From assembly GCA_963709505.1 (NCBI GenBank), contig CAVPXC010000025.1, positions 1 to 50,390 on the forward strand: a stretch of 50,390 nucleotides of DNA, written 5' to 3'. Under the pieces are notes generated by a model. It made no database searches. It was not told the DNA's origin and saw nothing but the letters and a program-made list of their open reading frames with translations. This DNA comes from CAVPXC01 sp963709505 (GTDB lineage Bacteria; Chloroflexota; Anaerolineae; JAAEKA01). Made by a program: the position numbers and the translations under genes. Positions 27,008 to 34,991 of this stretch are shown one piece after another (the first letter of the stretch is position 1; each line of letters starts with the position of its first letter).

Positions 27008-28950
27008 ATGACACTTTCTCCACACATTTCTGAACGTCGTCGCGCTCTGCGTTGGCTGGCGGTCACAATCGTCCTACTGATCCTCTTGGCTGCGGGCCGG
27101 GCCATACAATCGGGTCGGCCCACCAACGCCCTCGCCTCGCCCGCTCTGCAAGGCCCTTCCCAGCCTCCTTCGGCCCACAACGGCCAGGCCCTCTACCAGG
27201 AAAGCTGCGCCCCGTGCCACGGTGTGAACGGCGGCGGCGATGGTCCCACGGCCTCCCAGCTTCCCAACGGCGCGGCAGTACTGGCCGACACGACCCTTGC
27301 CCGCCAAGCGACGCCGGACGGCTGGTTCGACGTGGTCAAAAATGGCCGCATGGATCGCTACATGCCGCCGTGGAAGAACCGGCTGTCGGACGAGCAGATC
27401 TGGGATGCGGTGGCCTATGCCTTTACTTTGAGCACGTCAGAGGATGAGATTGCCCGCGGTCAGGCGATCTGGGGAGAGAACTGTGCAGCGTGTCACGGCG
27501 ATAGCGGGGCCGGCGATGGCCCGGAAGCGATTGCTAAAAACTGGCAAATCGCAAACTTGAGCGACCCGGCCATTAGCGCTGGGCAGTCCCTTGACGCGTG
27601 GCACGCTGTCACCCTTGCCGGCCGCGGCGACATGCCGGCGTTTCAGGACAAGCTTTCTGAAGCCGACATCTGGGCCGCACTTGACTACGCTCGCACGTTT
27701 AGCTTTCAGCCCCTGGCGGCCCCGGCGGTTCCGGCGGGTACAGGCAGGCTTCTGGGCAAAGTAACCAACGGCACCCCTGGCGGCGATCCCGTATCTGGCC
27801 TGACGGTCACCCTCAACACGTTCGAGGAGTTCAACCCGCTTCAGACCAAAGAAAGCCAGGTCGGCGCGGACGGCAGCTTCGAGTTCGCCGATCTGCCGAC
27901 CGATCCCAAGTACGTTTATCTGGTAAACACTGAGTACGCTGGCACGGGCTTCGGCAGCGACGTCTCTGGTTTCGCCGAGGGACAAACCGAGCTGCAGCTT
28001 CCTGTGATCGTTTATGAAACCAGCGACCAGCCCGGTGATATCCGGGCGAATCTGGCGCAGTGGTTCCTCCAGCCACATCAGGGCGGGGTGTTGGTGGGCG
28101 AGCTCTATCGGATCACTCAAACCGGCGACCGTGTCTATGTCGGTGGTGAGCAGGTGGCGCCGGGCAAGCGGGCCGTGCTCAGTTTCGACCTACCGGCGGG
28201 GGCCACATCCCTGGTCCTTGACAATGGGGAGATCGGCGATCGCTTTATTCTCACCGAGAATGGAGTCGTCGACACCCTGCCGATGGCGCCAGGCGGCCGC
28301 CAAATTCTCATGCGCTACCTGCTGCCCTATACCGGAACTAAGGCCAAGCTAGTGCATGCGCTGTCCTACCCGGTGGACAAACTCAATGTCCTGGTCGCAG
28401 ACGGGCCGACGGTGCAAACCGAGCTCCAGGATCAGGGCCAACAAACGGTCAACGAGGAACAGTGGAACAGCTTCGGCGGCGACAACCTGCCGGCGGGTGA
28501 GGAGATCAGCCTGCGGCTTAGTGGCCTGGAACGCGCGAGTGCGGCCGAGGCCAACGCGCGCCTGCCAGCTCAGCCATGGTGCTGTCCTATAATCCGCGCC
28601 TGTTGGTGGGTGTCGGCGTGCTCTCACTGGTCATCGCAGGCTTGATTTTGGCTGCCTATCTGTTCCGCAAGCCGCCGGCGGCGCCGGAACCGCCGCCCCA
28701 GGCCAAGCTTCTGGAGGCTCAATCCGTCGAGGAATTGACGGCAGAGCGGCGGCAGCTGCTGGAGTCCATCGCTCAGTTGGACGATCGCTATGCGACTGGC
28801 GAACTCGACCAAGAACGTTACCAGAGCCTGCGAATTGCGCAGAAACGGAGCCTGCTGTTGGTTTCCCAACAACTGGCGGCTCAAAGCAACTCGACCTCAA
28901 CCCCAGCTCCGGGGACGGCTGCAGGCAATCCCGAACAGGCAACGGCGTGA
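27008..28950 (+). CDS. Diheme cytochrome c with membrane anchor and CcmI-like C-terminal coiled coil, one frame break
   Basis: About 647 residues. N-terminal signal anchor, then two class I cytochrome c domains with CAPCH (Cys67-His71) and CAACH (Cys159-His163) heme sites and Met ligands in RYMPPW and GDMPAF. A long beta-rich part follows (about 245-520; starts like a carboxypeptidase-regulatory fold: GLTVTLNTFEEFN). After a frame break near 28570 come a membrane helix and a helical tail (LTAERRQLLESIAQLDDRYATG) resembling the CcmI/CcmH-type assembly arm. It overlaps ccmA by 4 bp. It stands where ccmF or ccmH often stands in ccm operons. Likely an electron carrier or an assembly factor that presents apocytochrome; the combined architecture is unfamiliar to me. 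Confidence 0.75.
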
Positions 28951-29645
28951 TCAAGACCCAGAAGCTGATCAAAGCCTTCGGCCGTCGCCCGGTGCTGCGT
29001 GGCATCGATTTGGAGATTCCGGCCGGGCAAGCTGTCGCTCTCTTTGGCCCCAATGGCGCCGGCAAGACGACCCTGATCCGGATCATTGGCGGTCTGAGTA
29101 AACTGACCTCGGGCACCGTGTTGATTGGCGGCAACGATTTGCGCAAGGCTAGTGACAGCCTGCGGCGCTACATCGGCTTTGTCTCGCACAATCCACTCGT
29201 CTATGATAGCTTAACGGCTGAGGAGAACCTCATCTTTTTCGGGCGCTTGTACGACGTGCCTGATCTTTCGCATCGAATCGACGATGTGTTGCAACGCGTG
29301 GGGCTGCAGGCCAGGCGTAAAGACGTTGTCCGCACCTACAGCCGAGGTATGATACAGCGCCTGGCGATTGCTCGCGCGATCTTGCACAACCCGCCGATCC
29401 TCCTCCTGGACGAACCGGACACCGGGCTTGACCAACAGGCCGCCGACATGTTGCGAACTTTACTGGTCGAGCTTGGTGCGGGCGACCGCACGGTGTTGCT
29501 CACGACGCACAATCTCGAACGCGGCATCGAATGGGCCGACCGGGCGCTGATTTTGAACGGCGGCCGGGTGCGCTTCAACTCGCTTACCGACACCCTGACC
29601 AGCACCGAGTTTCGTCACATCTATACGGACGTTGTGGAAGGCTAA
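28947..29645 (+). CDS. ccmA: Heme exporter ABC ATPase CcmA
   Basis: 232 residues from GTG 28947, overlapping the previous stop (GTGA). Walker A GPNGAGKTT (34-42), signature YSRGMIQRL, Walker B ILLLDEPDTGLD and the H-loop TTHN are all present. With CcmB it powers release of heme-loaded CcmE from CcmC. The gene order ccmA-ccmB-ccmC downstream supports this over a generic ABC ATPase. Confidence 0.9.
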   Translation: MIKTQKLIKAFGRRPVLRGIDLEIPAGQAVALFGPNGAGKTTLIRIIGGLSKLTSGTVLIGGNDLRKASDSLRRYIGFVSHNPLVYDSLTAEENLIFFGRLYDVPDLSHRIDDVLQRVGLQARRKDVVRTYSRGMIQRLAIARAILHNPPILLLDEPDTGLDQQAADMLRTLLVELGAGDRTVLLTTHNLERGIEWADRALILNGGRVRFNSLTDTLTSTEFRHIYTDVVEG

Positions 29646-29647
29646 GC

Positions 29648-30319
29648 ATGGGCTATCTGCGTAAAGTCTTCGCCATCGTTTGGAAAGACGTCCGGGCCGA
29701 GCTCCGGACCAAGGACATCCTCAGCTCGATGCTGGTCTTTGCCGCCCTGGCGGTTGTGATCTTCCAGTTCGCCTTCGATCTACGGGCGGACAACGCTCGG
29801 CTGGTCCTGCCGGGCGTGGTGTGGATCGCCATCACTTTCTCCGGCGTGCTCGGACTGAACCGGTCGTTTATCCTGGAGCAGGACCGCGGGTCCATGGAAG
29901 GCTTGCTGTTGGCGCCGATGGACCGCAGCGTGATCTATTTTGGCAAGCTGATCGGCAATCTGTTGTTTATCTTTGTGGTTGAGCTGGTATTGCTTCCACT
30001 CGCCAGCATCTTCTTTAACGTTTGGATCGTGACCCCGAGCGTCCTGCTGGTCGTCTTTCTGGGCACGATTGGCTTTGCGGCTGTTGGCACGCTTTTCGCT
30101 GCCTTGAGCGTCAACACGCGTGCACGCGAGGTGATGCTGCCCATTCTGCTGTTCCCGATCATGGTGCCGGTGCTGATCGCCGGCGTGCGGGCCATGGGCG
30201 CCCTGCTGGATGGCGAGACGCTGAAGGATGTCGGACAATGGCTGCGGCTGTTGGTGGCGTATGACGTCATCTTCATCGCCGCGGCGTTTCTGTTGTTTGA
30301 TTTCGTCGTCGAGGAGTGA
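29648..30319 (+). CDS. ccmB: Heme exporter membrane subunit CcmB
   Basis: 223 residues, about six membrane helices, the family length. Family features: KDVRAELRTKDILSSMLVF near the start, EQDRGSMEGLLLAPMDRS, and REVMLPILLFPIMVPVLIAG. It starts 2 bp after the ccmA stop. Partner of CcmA and CcmC in handing heme to CcmE. The next gene is separated by a large repeat array. Confidence 0.9.
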   Translation: MGYLRKVFAIVWKDVRAELRTKDILSSMLVFAALAVVIFQFAFDLRADNARLVLPGVVWIAITFSGVLGLNRSFILEQDRGSMEGLLLAPMDRSVIYFGKLIGNLLFIFVVELVLLPLASIFFNVWIVTPSVLLVVFLGTIGFAAVGTLFAALSVNTRAREVMLPILLFPIMVPVLIAGVRAMGALLDGETLKDVGQWLRLLVAYDVIFIAAAFLLFDFVVEE

Positions 30320-30327
30320 GGCATCTG

Positions 30328-30565
30328 CTTGATCATTTGCTCGGGCCGGTCTCCGACCGTGCCCGCTCGGTGTGTGGACGACAAGGCGGGCACGGTCGGA
30401 GACCGGCCCGAGCAATTATCCAGCGGGTACGGTCGGAGACCGGCCCGAGCAAATGATCAAGCGGGCACGGTCGGAGACCGGCCCGAGCAATTATCCAGCG
30501 GGTACGGTCGGAGACCGGCCCGAGCAAATGATCAAGCGGGTACGGTCGGAGACCGGCCCGAGCAA
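30328..30565. repeat. Five 30-bp direct repeats plus one inverted copy between ccmB and ccmC
   Basis: Direct copies of gcgggYacggtcggagaccg+gcccgagcaa lie at 30386-30415, 30423-30452, 30461-30490, 30498-30527 and 30536-30565. Alternating 7- and 8-nt spacers (ttatcca, atgatcaa) separate them. An inverted copy sits at 30337-30366 preceded by the reversed atgatcaa spacer. Each unit contains the hairpin ggtcGGAGacc. The alternation makes a higher-order 75-bp period. It is not a CRISPR: the spacers are tiny and identical. Confidence 0.92.
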
Positions 30566-30588
30566 TCAGTCTAGGTTAGGAGCTTCCA

Positions 30589-31329
30589 ATGGCTGCAACC
30601 AACAAGCGCAATATCAGCGAAACTATCTGGTCCGTGCTCACCGTGTTGGTGGGCGTGTTGATCCTGGTGGGCATCTATCTTTCGATTATGGGGGCGCCTG
30701 ATGCGATGAACCTGCCGACCGAGACCGAGCGGCGGGTTCAGCACGTCTTTTACTTCCACGTTGCCTCAGGCTGGGTGGGATTCTTTGCCTTCCTGGTCAC
30801 CGCGATCGCCAGCATTTTGTACCTGATCACCAAGAAGCGACGCTGGGATCATATCGCGTTGTCGTCGGTGGAGATCGGCGTGGCCTTTACCACTGCAAAC
30901 GTCGTCAGTGGCTCGATTTGGGCCCGGCCGACCTGGAACACCTGGTGGCCGTGGAACGATCCCCGTATCACATCGGCAGCGATCGTTTGGTTGATCTACG
31001 TAGCCTATATCATGCTGCGCAACGCCATCGACGACCCGGAGCGCAGGGCTCGGCTAGCCGCGGTCTATGGAATCGTCGGTTTTATCAGCGTTCCGATCAC
31101 CTTCTTATCGATCCGGCTGTGGCGTACAATCCATCCGGCGGTTATCGGCACCGCCGGCGCTGAGGGCAAGGGTGGTTTCGACATGGCCGGCAACATGGTG
31201 GGCGTTCTGCTGTTTTCGGTAGCGACGTTTACCCTGCTCTACTTCGTTCTGATGCATGTTCGCCTTAAGTTGGAGGACCTGCGTGAGGAAGTTGACGATC
31301 TCAAGGCTATTGCTTTGGCTGAGGCTTGA
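30589..31329 (+). CDS. ccmC: Heme handling protein CcmC
   Basis: 246 residues, six membrane helices. His57 (FYFHVAS) and His182 (TIHPAVIG) are the expected heme ligands. The Trp-rich WWD region is WARPTWNTWWPWNDPR (111-126), which differs from the usual W-x-W-D-x-R end by one extra residue (WNDPR). A helical cytoplasmic tail (LEDLREEVDDLKAIA) is longer than in enterobacterial CcmC. It loads heme on CcmE. ATG 30589 lies shortly after the repeat array, with TTAGGAG upstream. Confidence 0.9.
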   Translation: MAATNKRNISETIWSVLTVLVGVLILVGIYLSIMGAPDAMNLPTETERRVQHVFYFHVASGWVGFFAFLVTAIASILYLITKKRRWDHIALSSVEIGVAFTTANVVSGSIWARPTWNTWWPWNDPRITSAAIVWLIYVAYIMLRNAIDDPERRARLAAVYGIVGFISVPITFLSIRLWRTIHPAVIGTAGAEGKGGFDMAGNMVGVLLFSVATFTLLYFVLMHVRLKLEDLREEVDDLKAIALAEA

Positions 31330-31331
31330 TT

Positions 31332-31393
31332 CAGTGGGCAGTGAACAGTGGGCAGTGGGCAGTGAACAGTGAACAGTGAACACTGAACACTCC
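31332..31393. repeat. GTGAACA heptad array
   Basis: Eight or nine 7-nt units alternate between gtgggca and gtgaaca, ending in ctgaaca-ctcc. A loosely complementary tgttgactgttcact lies at 31457-31471. The 174-bp gap between ccmC and ccmD holds nothing else. Confidence 0.85.
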
Positions 31394-31503
31394 GAATTCC
31401 ACGCCGCCAGGACCTACTCGACCAACGCTCACGAAAGTGTCAGGTGGCTAGATTACTGTTGACTGTTCACTAAGATCTCAAACTTGAAAGGACTCGTCGG
31501 AAT

Positions 31504-31647
31504 ATGGCATATCTTGTGGCAGGTATGATTGTCTTTTGGCTTGTAACCTTTGTCTTCGTTCTGACAGTATTGCGTCGCGAGCGCAAACTGGAGGACGAGG
31601 TCGAGCTGTTGCGGCAGACGTTGCACGATCAGCCGCAGAAGAAGTAA
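31504..31647 (+). CDS. ccmD: CcmD-like small membrane protein
   Basis: 47 residues: MAYLVAGMIVFWLVTFVF forms one membrane helix, followed by a positively charged turn (LRRERKLED) and a helical tail (EVELLRQTLHDQPQKK). Size, topology and position directly after ccmC match CcmD, which stabilises CcmC-CcmE and is too short and variable for firm recognition by sequence. GAAAGGACT lies upstream at a slightly long distance. Confidence 0.7.
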   Translation: MAYLVAGMIVFWLVTFVFVLTVLRRERKLEDEVELLRQTLHDQPQKK

Positions 31648-31687
31648 GATCGCTGGTTGAAGCCTACTCAGTAATGACGGAACGATC

Positions 31688-32752
31688 TTGGATACTCAAA
31701 ACCTGACTCTCATTCTCGCCATGCTCTTTGGCCTGGTGTCGTTCTTCTCACCCTGCGTGTTGCCGCTGGTGCCCGTCTATTTGGGCTACCTGACCGGCGC
31801 TACCGTGGCTGGGGCGGACGAACACGGCCAAGTCAGCAGATGGTACATCTTCTCTCAAGCCGTGGCCCTCGTAGCCGGGTTTACGTTTATCTTCGTAGCC
31901 CTGGGTGCGTTGGGCGGCGCGCTGGGCTATGCTCTGGACCGGGCACTGCCGCTGATCATCCGGGTGGGTGGCGTCATGTTGGTGGTGTTCGGCCTTCGCC
32001 TGGCCCATCTCGAATGGTCCAAGACGCGCTGGGCCCTGGCCGCGGTGGCTATTGGGCTGTTCGCGGCCCTGGTCAATGTGCAGGAGACCGTGCCCAACCG
32101 CGTGTTGCAATCCATCATGTTTGGCTTGATCGTACTGGCCGCCTATCCGTGGCCGCTGGCCGGCCACATCGCCCTTGGCGTTGTAGTTGGCCTGATCAAC
32201 TTCGTGACCGTCTGGGAGGGCACGGCCGCGCTGACGGGTGTCGCCGACCTCGGCGGCTTCTCGCCGATGGCCTTGGCCCTGGCCGAGAGCGGTTTGATTG
32301 TCCTGCTGGTAGCCTGGGTAAGCCGCACGGACTTTTTCTACATGGAGAAACGGCTCAACCTGGGGCAGAATCGTAGCCGCGGCTATACGACCTCGTTTCT
32401 CACCGGCATCGTGTTTGCAGCCGGTTGGACACCCTGCGTCGGCCCGATCCTGGCGAGCATTCTGGCCATGGCCGCGACCGGGCAGAGCGCGGCACGCGGC
32501 GCGCTGTTGCTATTCTTTTATTCGCTTGGCCTTGCAATCCCTTTCCTGTTGGCCGGCCTGCTATTCAACCAGTTGGGCCGGTTGTTGCCCAGGATCTACC
32601 GGTACTTGCCGGTGATCAGCGCGGTGAGCGGTCTTTTGCTGGCCGTGGTCGGTGTGGTAATCTACACCGGCGGCTTCCGCCTGATGGCGTCGATCGTGCC
32701 TCAGGTCGAGCTGGAGTCGTGGCTGCTGGGCATTCTGGGGGCGAAACCGTAA
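31688..32752 (+). CDS. ccdA: CcdA/DsbD-type thiol transporter with a large membrane insertion
   Basis: 354 residues; usual CcdA is about 230-245. The redox cysteines are Cys23 (SFFSPCVLPLVP) and Cys250 (GWTPCVGPIL). They are 227 residues apart instead of roughly 100-125, because about 110 residues with three or four extra hydrophobic segments (about 110-218, e.g. AYPWPLAGHIALGVVVGL) are inserted between the two halves. The flanks are normal. It carries electrons from cytoplasmic thioredoxin across the membrane to the TlpA/ResA protein encoded next. TTG 31688 is the chosen start because it precedes the first helix directly. Confidence 0.88.
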   Translation: MDTQNLTLILAMLFGLVSFFSPCVLPLVPVYLGYLTGATVAGADEHGQVSRWYIFSQAVALVAGFTFIFVALGALGGALGYALDRALPLIIRVGGVMLVVFGLRLAHLEWSKTRWALAAVAIGLFAALVNVQETVPNRVLQSIMFGLIVLAAYPWPLAGHIALGVVVGLINFVTVWEGTAALTGVADLGGFSPMALALAESGLIVLLVAWVSRTDFFYMEKRLNLGQNRSRGYTTSFLTGIVFAAGWTPCVGPILASILAMAATGQSAARGALLLFFYSLGLAIPFLLAGLLFNQLGRLLPRIYRYLPVISAVSGLLLAVVGVVIYTGGFRLMASIVPQVELESWLLGILGAKP

Positions 32753-32767
32753 TTGAGGACTGATCGT

Positions 32768-33470
32768 ATGTACTTAAAGAGAAAGCGGATTGGTGTTGGT
32801 TGCTGGTGATCATCGCGCTTTTGTCGCAGGCTGCGGTGCACAGGGTACCGGGTCGGACACGGCCGGCGCTGACCTGCCCGTGGCGTCGATCAGAGGCATC
32901 GACAACAAGGACCGAGGGTTAGAGGTCGGCCAGTTGGCACCGGACTTTGAGATGCAATACCCGGACGGGCGTAAGGTCAAGTTGAGCGATTTCAAGGGCA
33001 AGCCGGTGATCGTCAATTTCTGGGCGACCTGGTGCGCGCCGTGCGAGGCCGAGCTGCCTGAGTTCGTCCAGACCTATGAGAAGTACAAGGACCAAGGGCT
33101 GGTGATCCTCGGCGTCAATGCGCAAGAGTTTGGCGAGGATGCCAACAAGTTTGTCGAGCAGTACAACCTGTCCTTTCCCGTTACCTTGGACAGCCGAGGC
33201 GAGGTTATGGGTCTCTACGCCGTGCGTGGCTTGCCGACGACGCTCTTTATCGACCCTGAGGGCCGCGTCGCCGTGCGCTGGGCCGGCATTTTGACCAAGC
33301 CGATGATCGAGGAATACCTGGGTCAGATACTGCCTGGGCTGATATCACAACGAATGATGACAACGAATGGCGGAGAGGCATTCCTAAGCTTCCGGCATTC
33401 GTTGTTCGGCATTCGTTGTGATATTCCCCAGAATCACTATGCATCATATCATCCTCTACACAAAGCCTGA
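32768..33470 (+). CDS. TlpA/ResA-type thioredoxin lipoprotein, two frame breaks in the signal peptide
   Basis: Thioredoxin fold: APDFEMQYPDGRKVKLSDFK, active site FWATWCAPCEAELP, ILGVNAQEFGED, and cis-Pro in RGLPTTLFIDP. It keeps apocytochrome c cysteines reduced, taking electrons from CcdA, as CcmG/ResA do. ATG 32768 begins MYLKRKRIGVG; two indels (about 32797 and 32826) must be corrected to read LLVIIALLSAGCGAQG, a good lipobox. The native end is probably near LGQILPGL (33340). The last 40 residues to 33470 come from an inserted palindrome. Confidence 0.8.
33342..33424. repeat. Nested inverted repeat at the end of the thioredoxin gene
   Basis: Outer 15-bp arms atatcacaacgaatg (33342-33356) and its complement (33410-33424) enclose inner arms caacgaatg (33361-33369) and cattcgttg (33396-33404). 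It supplies the C-terminal residues of the preceding ORF and the leader of the next gene. Confidence 0.8.
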
Positions 33471-33744
33471 CTGCCACCTTTGCGATTGTGTGCTAGAAGA
33501 TTTGCGACTGCTCGGCTACGAGATGGATTTAATCGTCGAAACGGTGGACATCACGTCAGCTCCGGCTTTGCTTGAGCGTTTTCAGAATCTGATACCGGTG
33601 GTCAACGTCGATGGCGGCCCGTTGCTCACGCCTCCGATCACGATCCGCCGGCTGCGCGAGGCGCTGGCAGACGTGCACTCATCGTCTGACGCTGTACTCT
33701 TGGACGACCCAGAGAGAAGGTACAGTAACCATGACAGTTTCTGA
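33439..33744 (+). CDS. Glutaredoxin-like protein (DUF836 type)
   Basis: 101 residues from ATG 33439. Opens with IILYTKPDCHLCDCVLEDLR, a glutaredoxin fold with CxxC (Cys-His-Leu-Cys), then IVETVDITSAPALLERF and IPVVNVDGGPLLTPPI with the expected cis-Pro region (IPVV). A cytoplasmic thiol exchanger in a run of redox genes; the partner is unknown. Overlaps the next gene by 14 bp. Confidence 0.8.
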   Translation: MHHIILYTKPDCHLCDCVLEDLRLLGYEMDLIVETVDITSAPALLERFQNLIPVVNVDGGPLLTPPITIRRLREALADVHSSSDAVLLDDPERRYSNHDSF

Positions 33745-34493
33745 TCGGGAAGAGACACCACCGGAAGGCATCGGCGCAGACAGGCTGCCCCGAGCCTGTC
33801 GCCCACTGGCGCGACGCCTGCAGCGTCCTCGCCGGCTCCAGACAGGCAGCAGCCGCGCGATCAGGATGGGCGACCGAATCGTGCTTGGTATCACCCGCCA
33901 CTGGTTGGCCTTATTCAACTTGGCCTTGCTGGCCTTTGTGGGAATGCCCTTCGTCGCGCCCACATTGATGCACCTCGGTGCCACGGGTCCGGCAAGGCTG
34001 ATCTACCTGGTGTATGCGCCTACGTGTCATCAATTGCCCGATCGCTCCTACTTTCTCTTTGGCGAGCAGCGGGTCTATACGGTGGAGCAGCTCGATAATG
34101 CCGGGGTTCTGACTCGGCACAGGATTGCTGGAGCGCAGGCGATACGTCGGTAACGAGACACTCGGCTGGAAGGTCGCTCTTTGCGAGCGCGATGTGGCCA
34201 TCTACGGGTCGATGATCGTCGCTGGCTTGATCTTTGGCCTCGTGCGACGCCGTTTACCCAAGCTTCCGATCAAAATCTACCTGCTTTTCCTAATCCCCAT
34301 CGCCGTGGACGGTATATCCCAGCTTTTCGGTCTGCGCACAAGCAATTGGTGGCTGCGCACGCTGACGGGCGCTCTTTTTGGCATGGCCACGGTTTGGCTG
34401 GCCTATCCGTACGTGCAAGAGTTGATGGACCAAACGCGTCTTGACACAGAGCGAAAGATCAGCCTTGAAACTGGACAGAAAGCAGATTCCTAA
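33731..34493 (+). CDS. DUF2085-like membrane protein with conserved CHQ and CxRD motifs, one frame break
   Basis: About 253 residues. A charged N-terminal stretch is followed by about four membrane helices. The DUF2085 signature is visible: YAPTCHQLPDRSYFLFG, ALCERDVAIYGSM, and DGISQLFGLRTSNWWLR. The frame changes near 34120 (the joint should read LLERRRYVGNE). Function of the family is unknown; the conserved Cys and His residues, and its place at the end of the redox cluster, suggest thiol or metal chemistry (inference). Confidence 0.75.
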
Positions 34494-34612
34494 GTACAAT
34501 CCTTAGCCGTTGGCCTGCGTGCGTCCTCTCACCGTCACACAGCCAGCTTCGAAAGACAAAACCGGAGCTTGTCGTAAACAAATAAACTCTCGGACAGCAT
34601 CGGAGGATTTGA

Positions 34613-34888
34613 GTGGCTAATCATCGTTCTGCTATTAAGCGTATCGGTATCTCTGAAAAACGTCGCCAGCGCAATCGCGTGGTGCGCGGCAGCACCCGTA
34701 GTTCAGTGCGACGGGCGCGCAGTCTCCTCGACAAGCATCAGCTGGGCGAGGCGGAAACCGCGGTGCAGAGCGCTGTCTCGGCGTTGGACAAAGCTGCCTC
34801 GAAAGGTGTGATTCACAAGAACAACGCCGCTCGACGCAAGTCGCGCTTGATGCGTCAGCTCAACCAGGCTCAAGCCGCCGCCAAGTAG
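34613..34888 (+). CDS. rpsT: 30S ribosomal protein S20
   Basis: 91 residues from GTG 34613 with GGAGG about 7 nt upstream. MANHRSAIKRIGISEKRRQR and NNAARRKSRL match bS20: a basic three-helix protein that binds the 5' domain of 16S rRNA. It stands alone with its own strong terminator, as is common for rpsT. Confidence 0.97.
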   Translation: MANHRSAIKRIGISEKRRQRNRVVRGSTRSSVRRARSLLDKHQLGEAETAVQSAVSALDKAASKGVIHKNNAARRKSRLMRQLNQAQAAAK

Positions 34889-34925
34889 GCGTGCCAACTG
34901 CCCGCTGGCTCGGGTTGGATTGATC

Positions 34926-34959
34926 AAAAAAAGGAACTGGATGTCCAGTTCCTTTTTTT
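34926..34959. terminator. Bidirectional intrinsic terminator after rpsT
   Basis: An A7 run, the stem ggaactgga/tccagttcc and a T7 run form a symmetrical terminator usable from both strands. It serves rpsT from the left and the regulator gene from the right. Confidence 0.93.
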
Positions 34960-34991
34960 GTCGTTTTCTCATGCCATGAGGCGTTGGATGC

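Noticed and set aside
30328..30565. CRISPR array
   Set aside because: Repeats are regular, but the spacers are only 7-8 nt and alternate between two fixed sequences, an inverted copy is present, and no cas gene is near.
32146..32376. Open frames opposite or within the CcdA insertion that might be separate genes
   Set aside because: The CcdA frame is continuous through the insertion with no break and has consistent membrane-helix composition.
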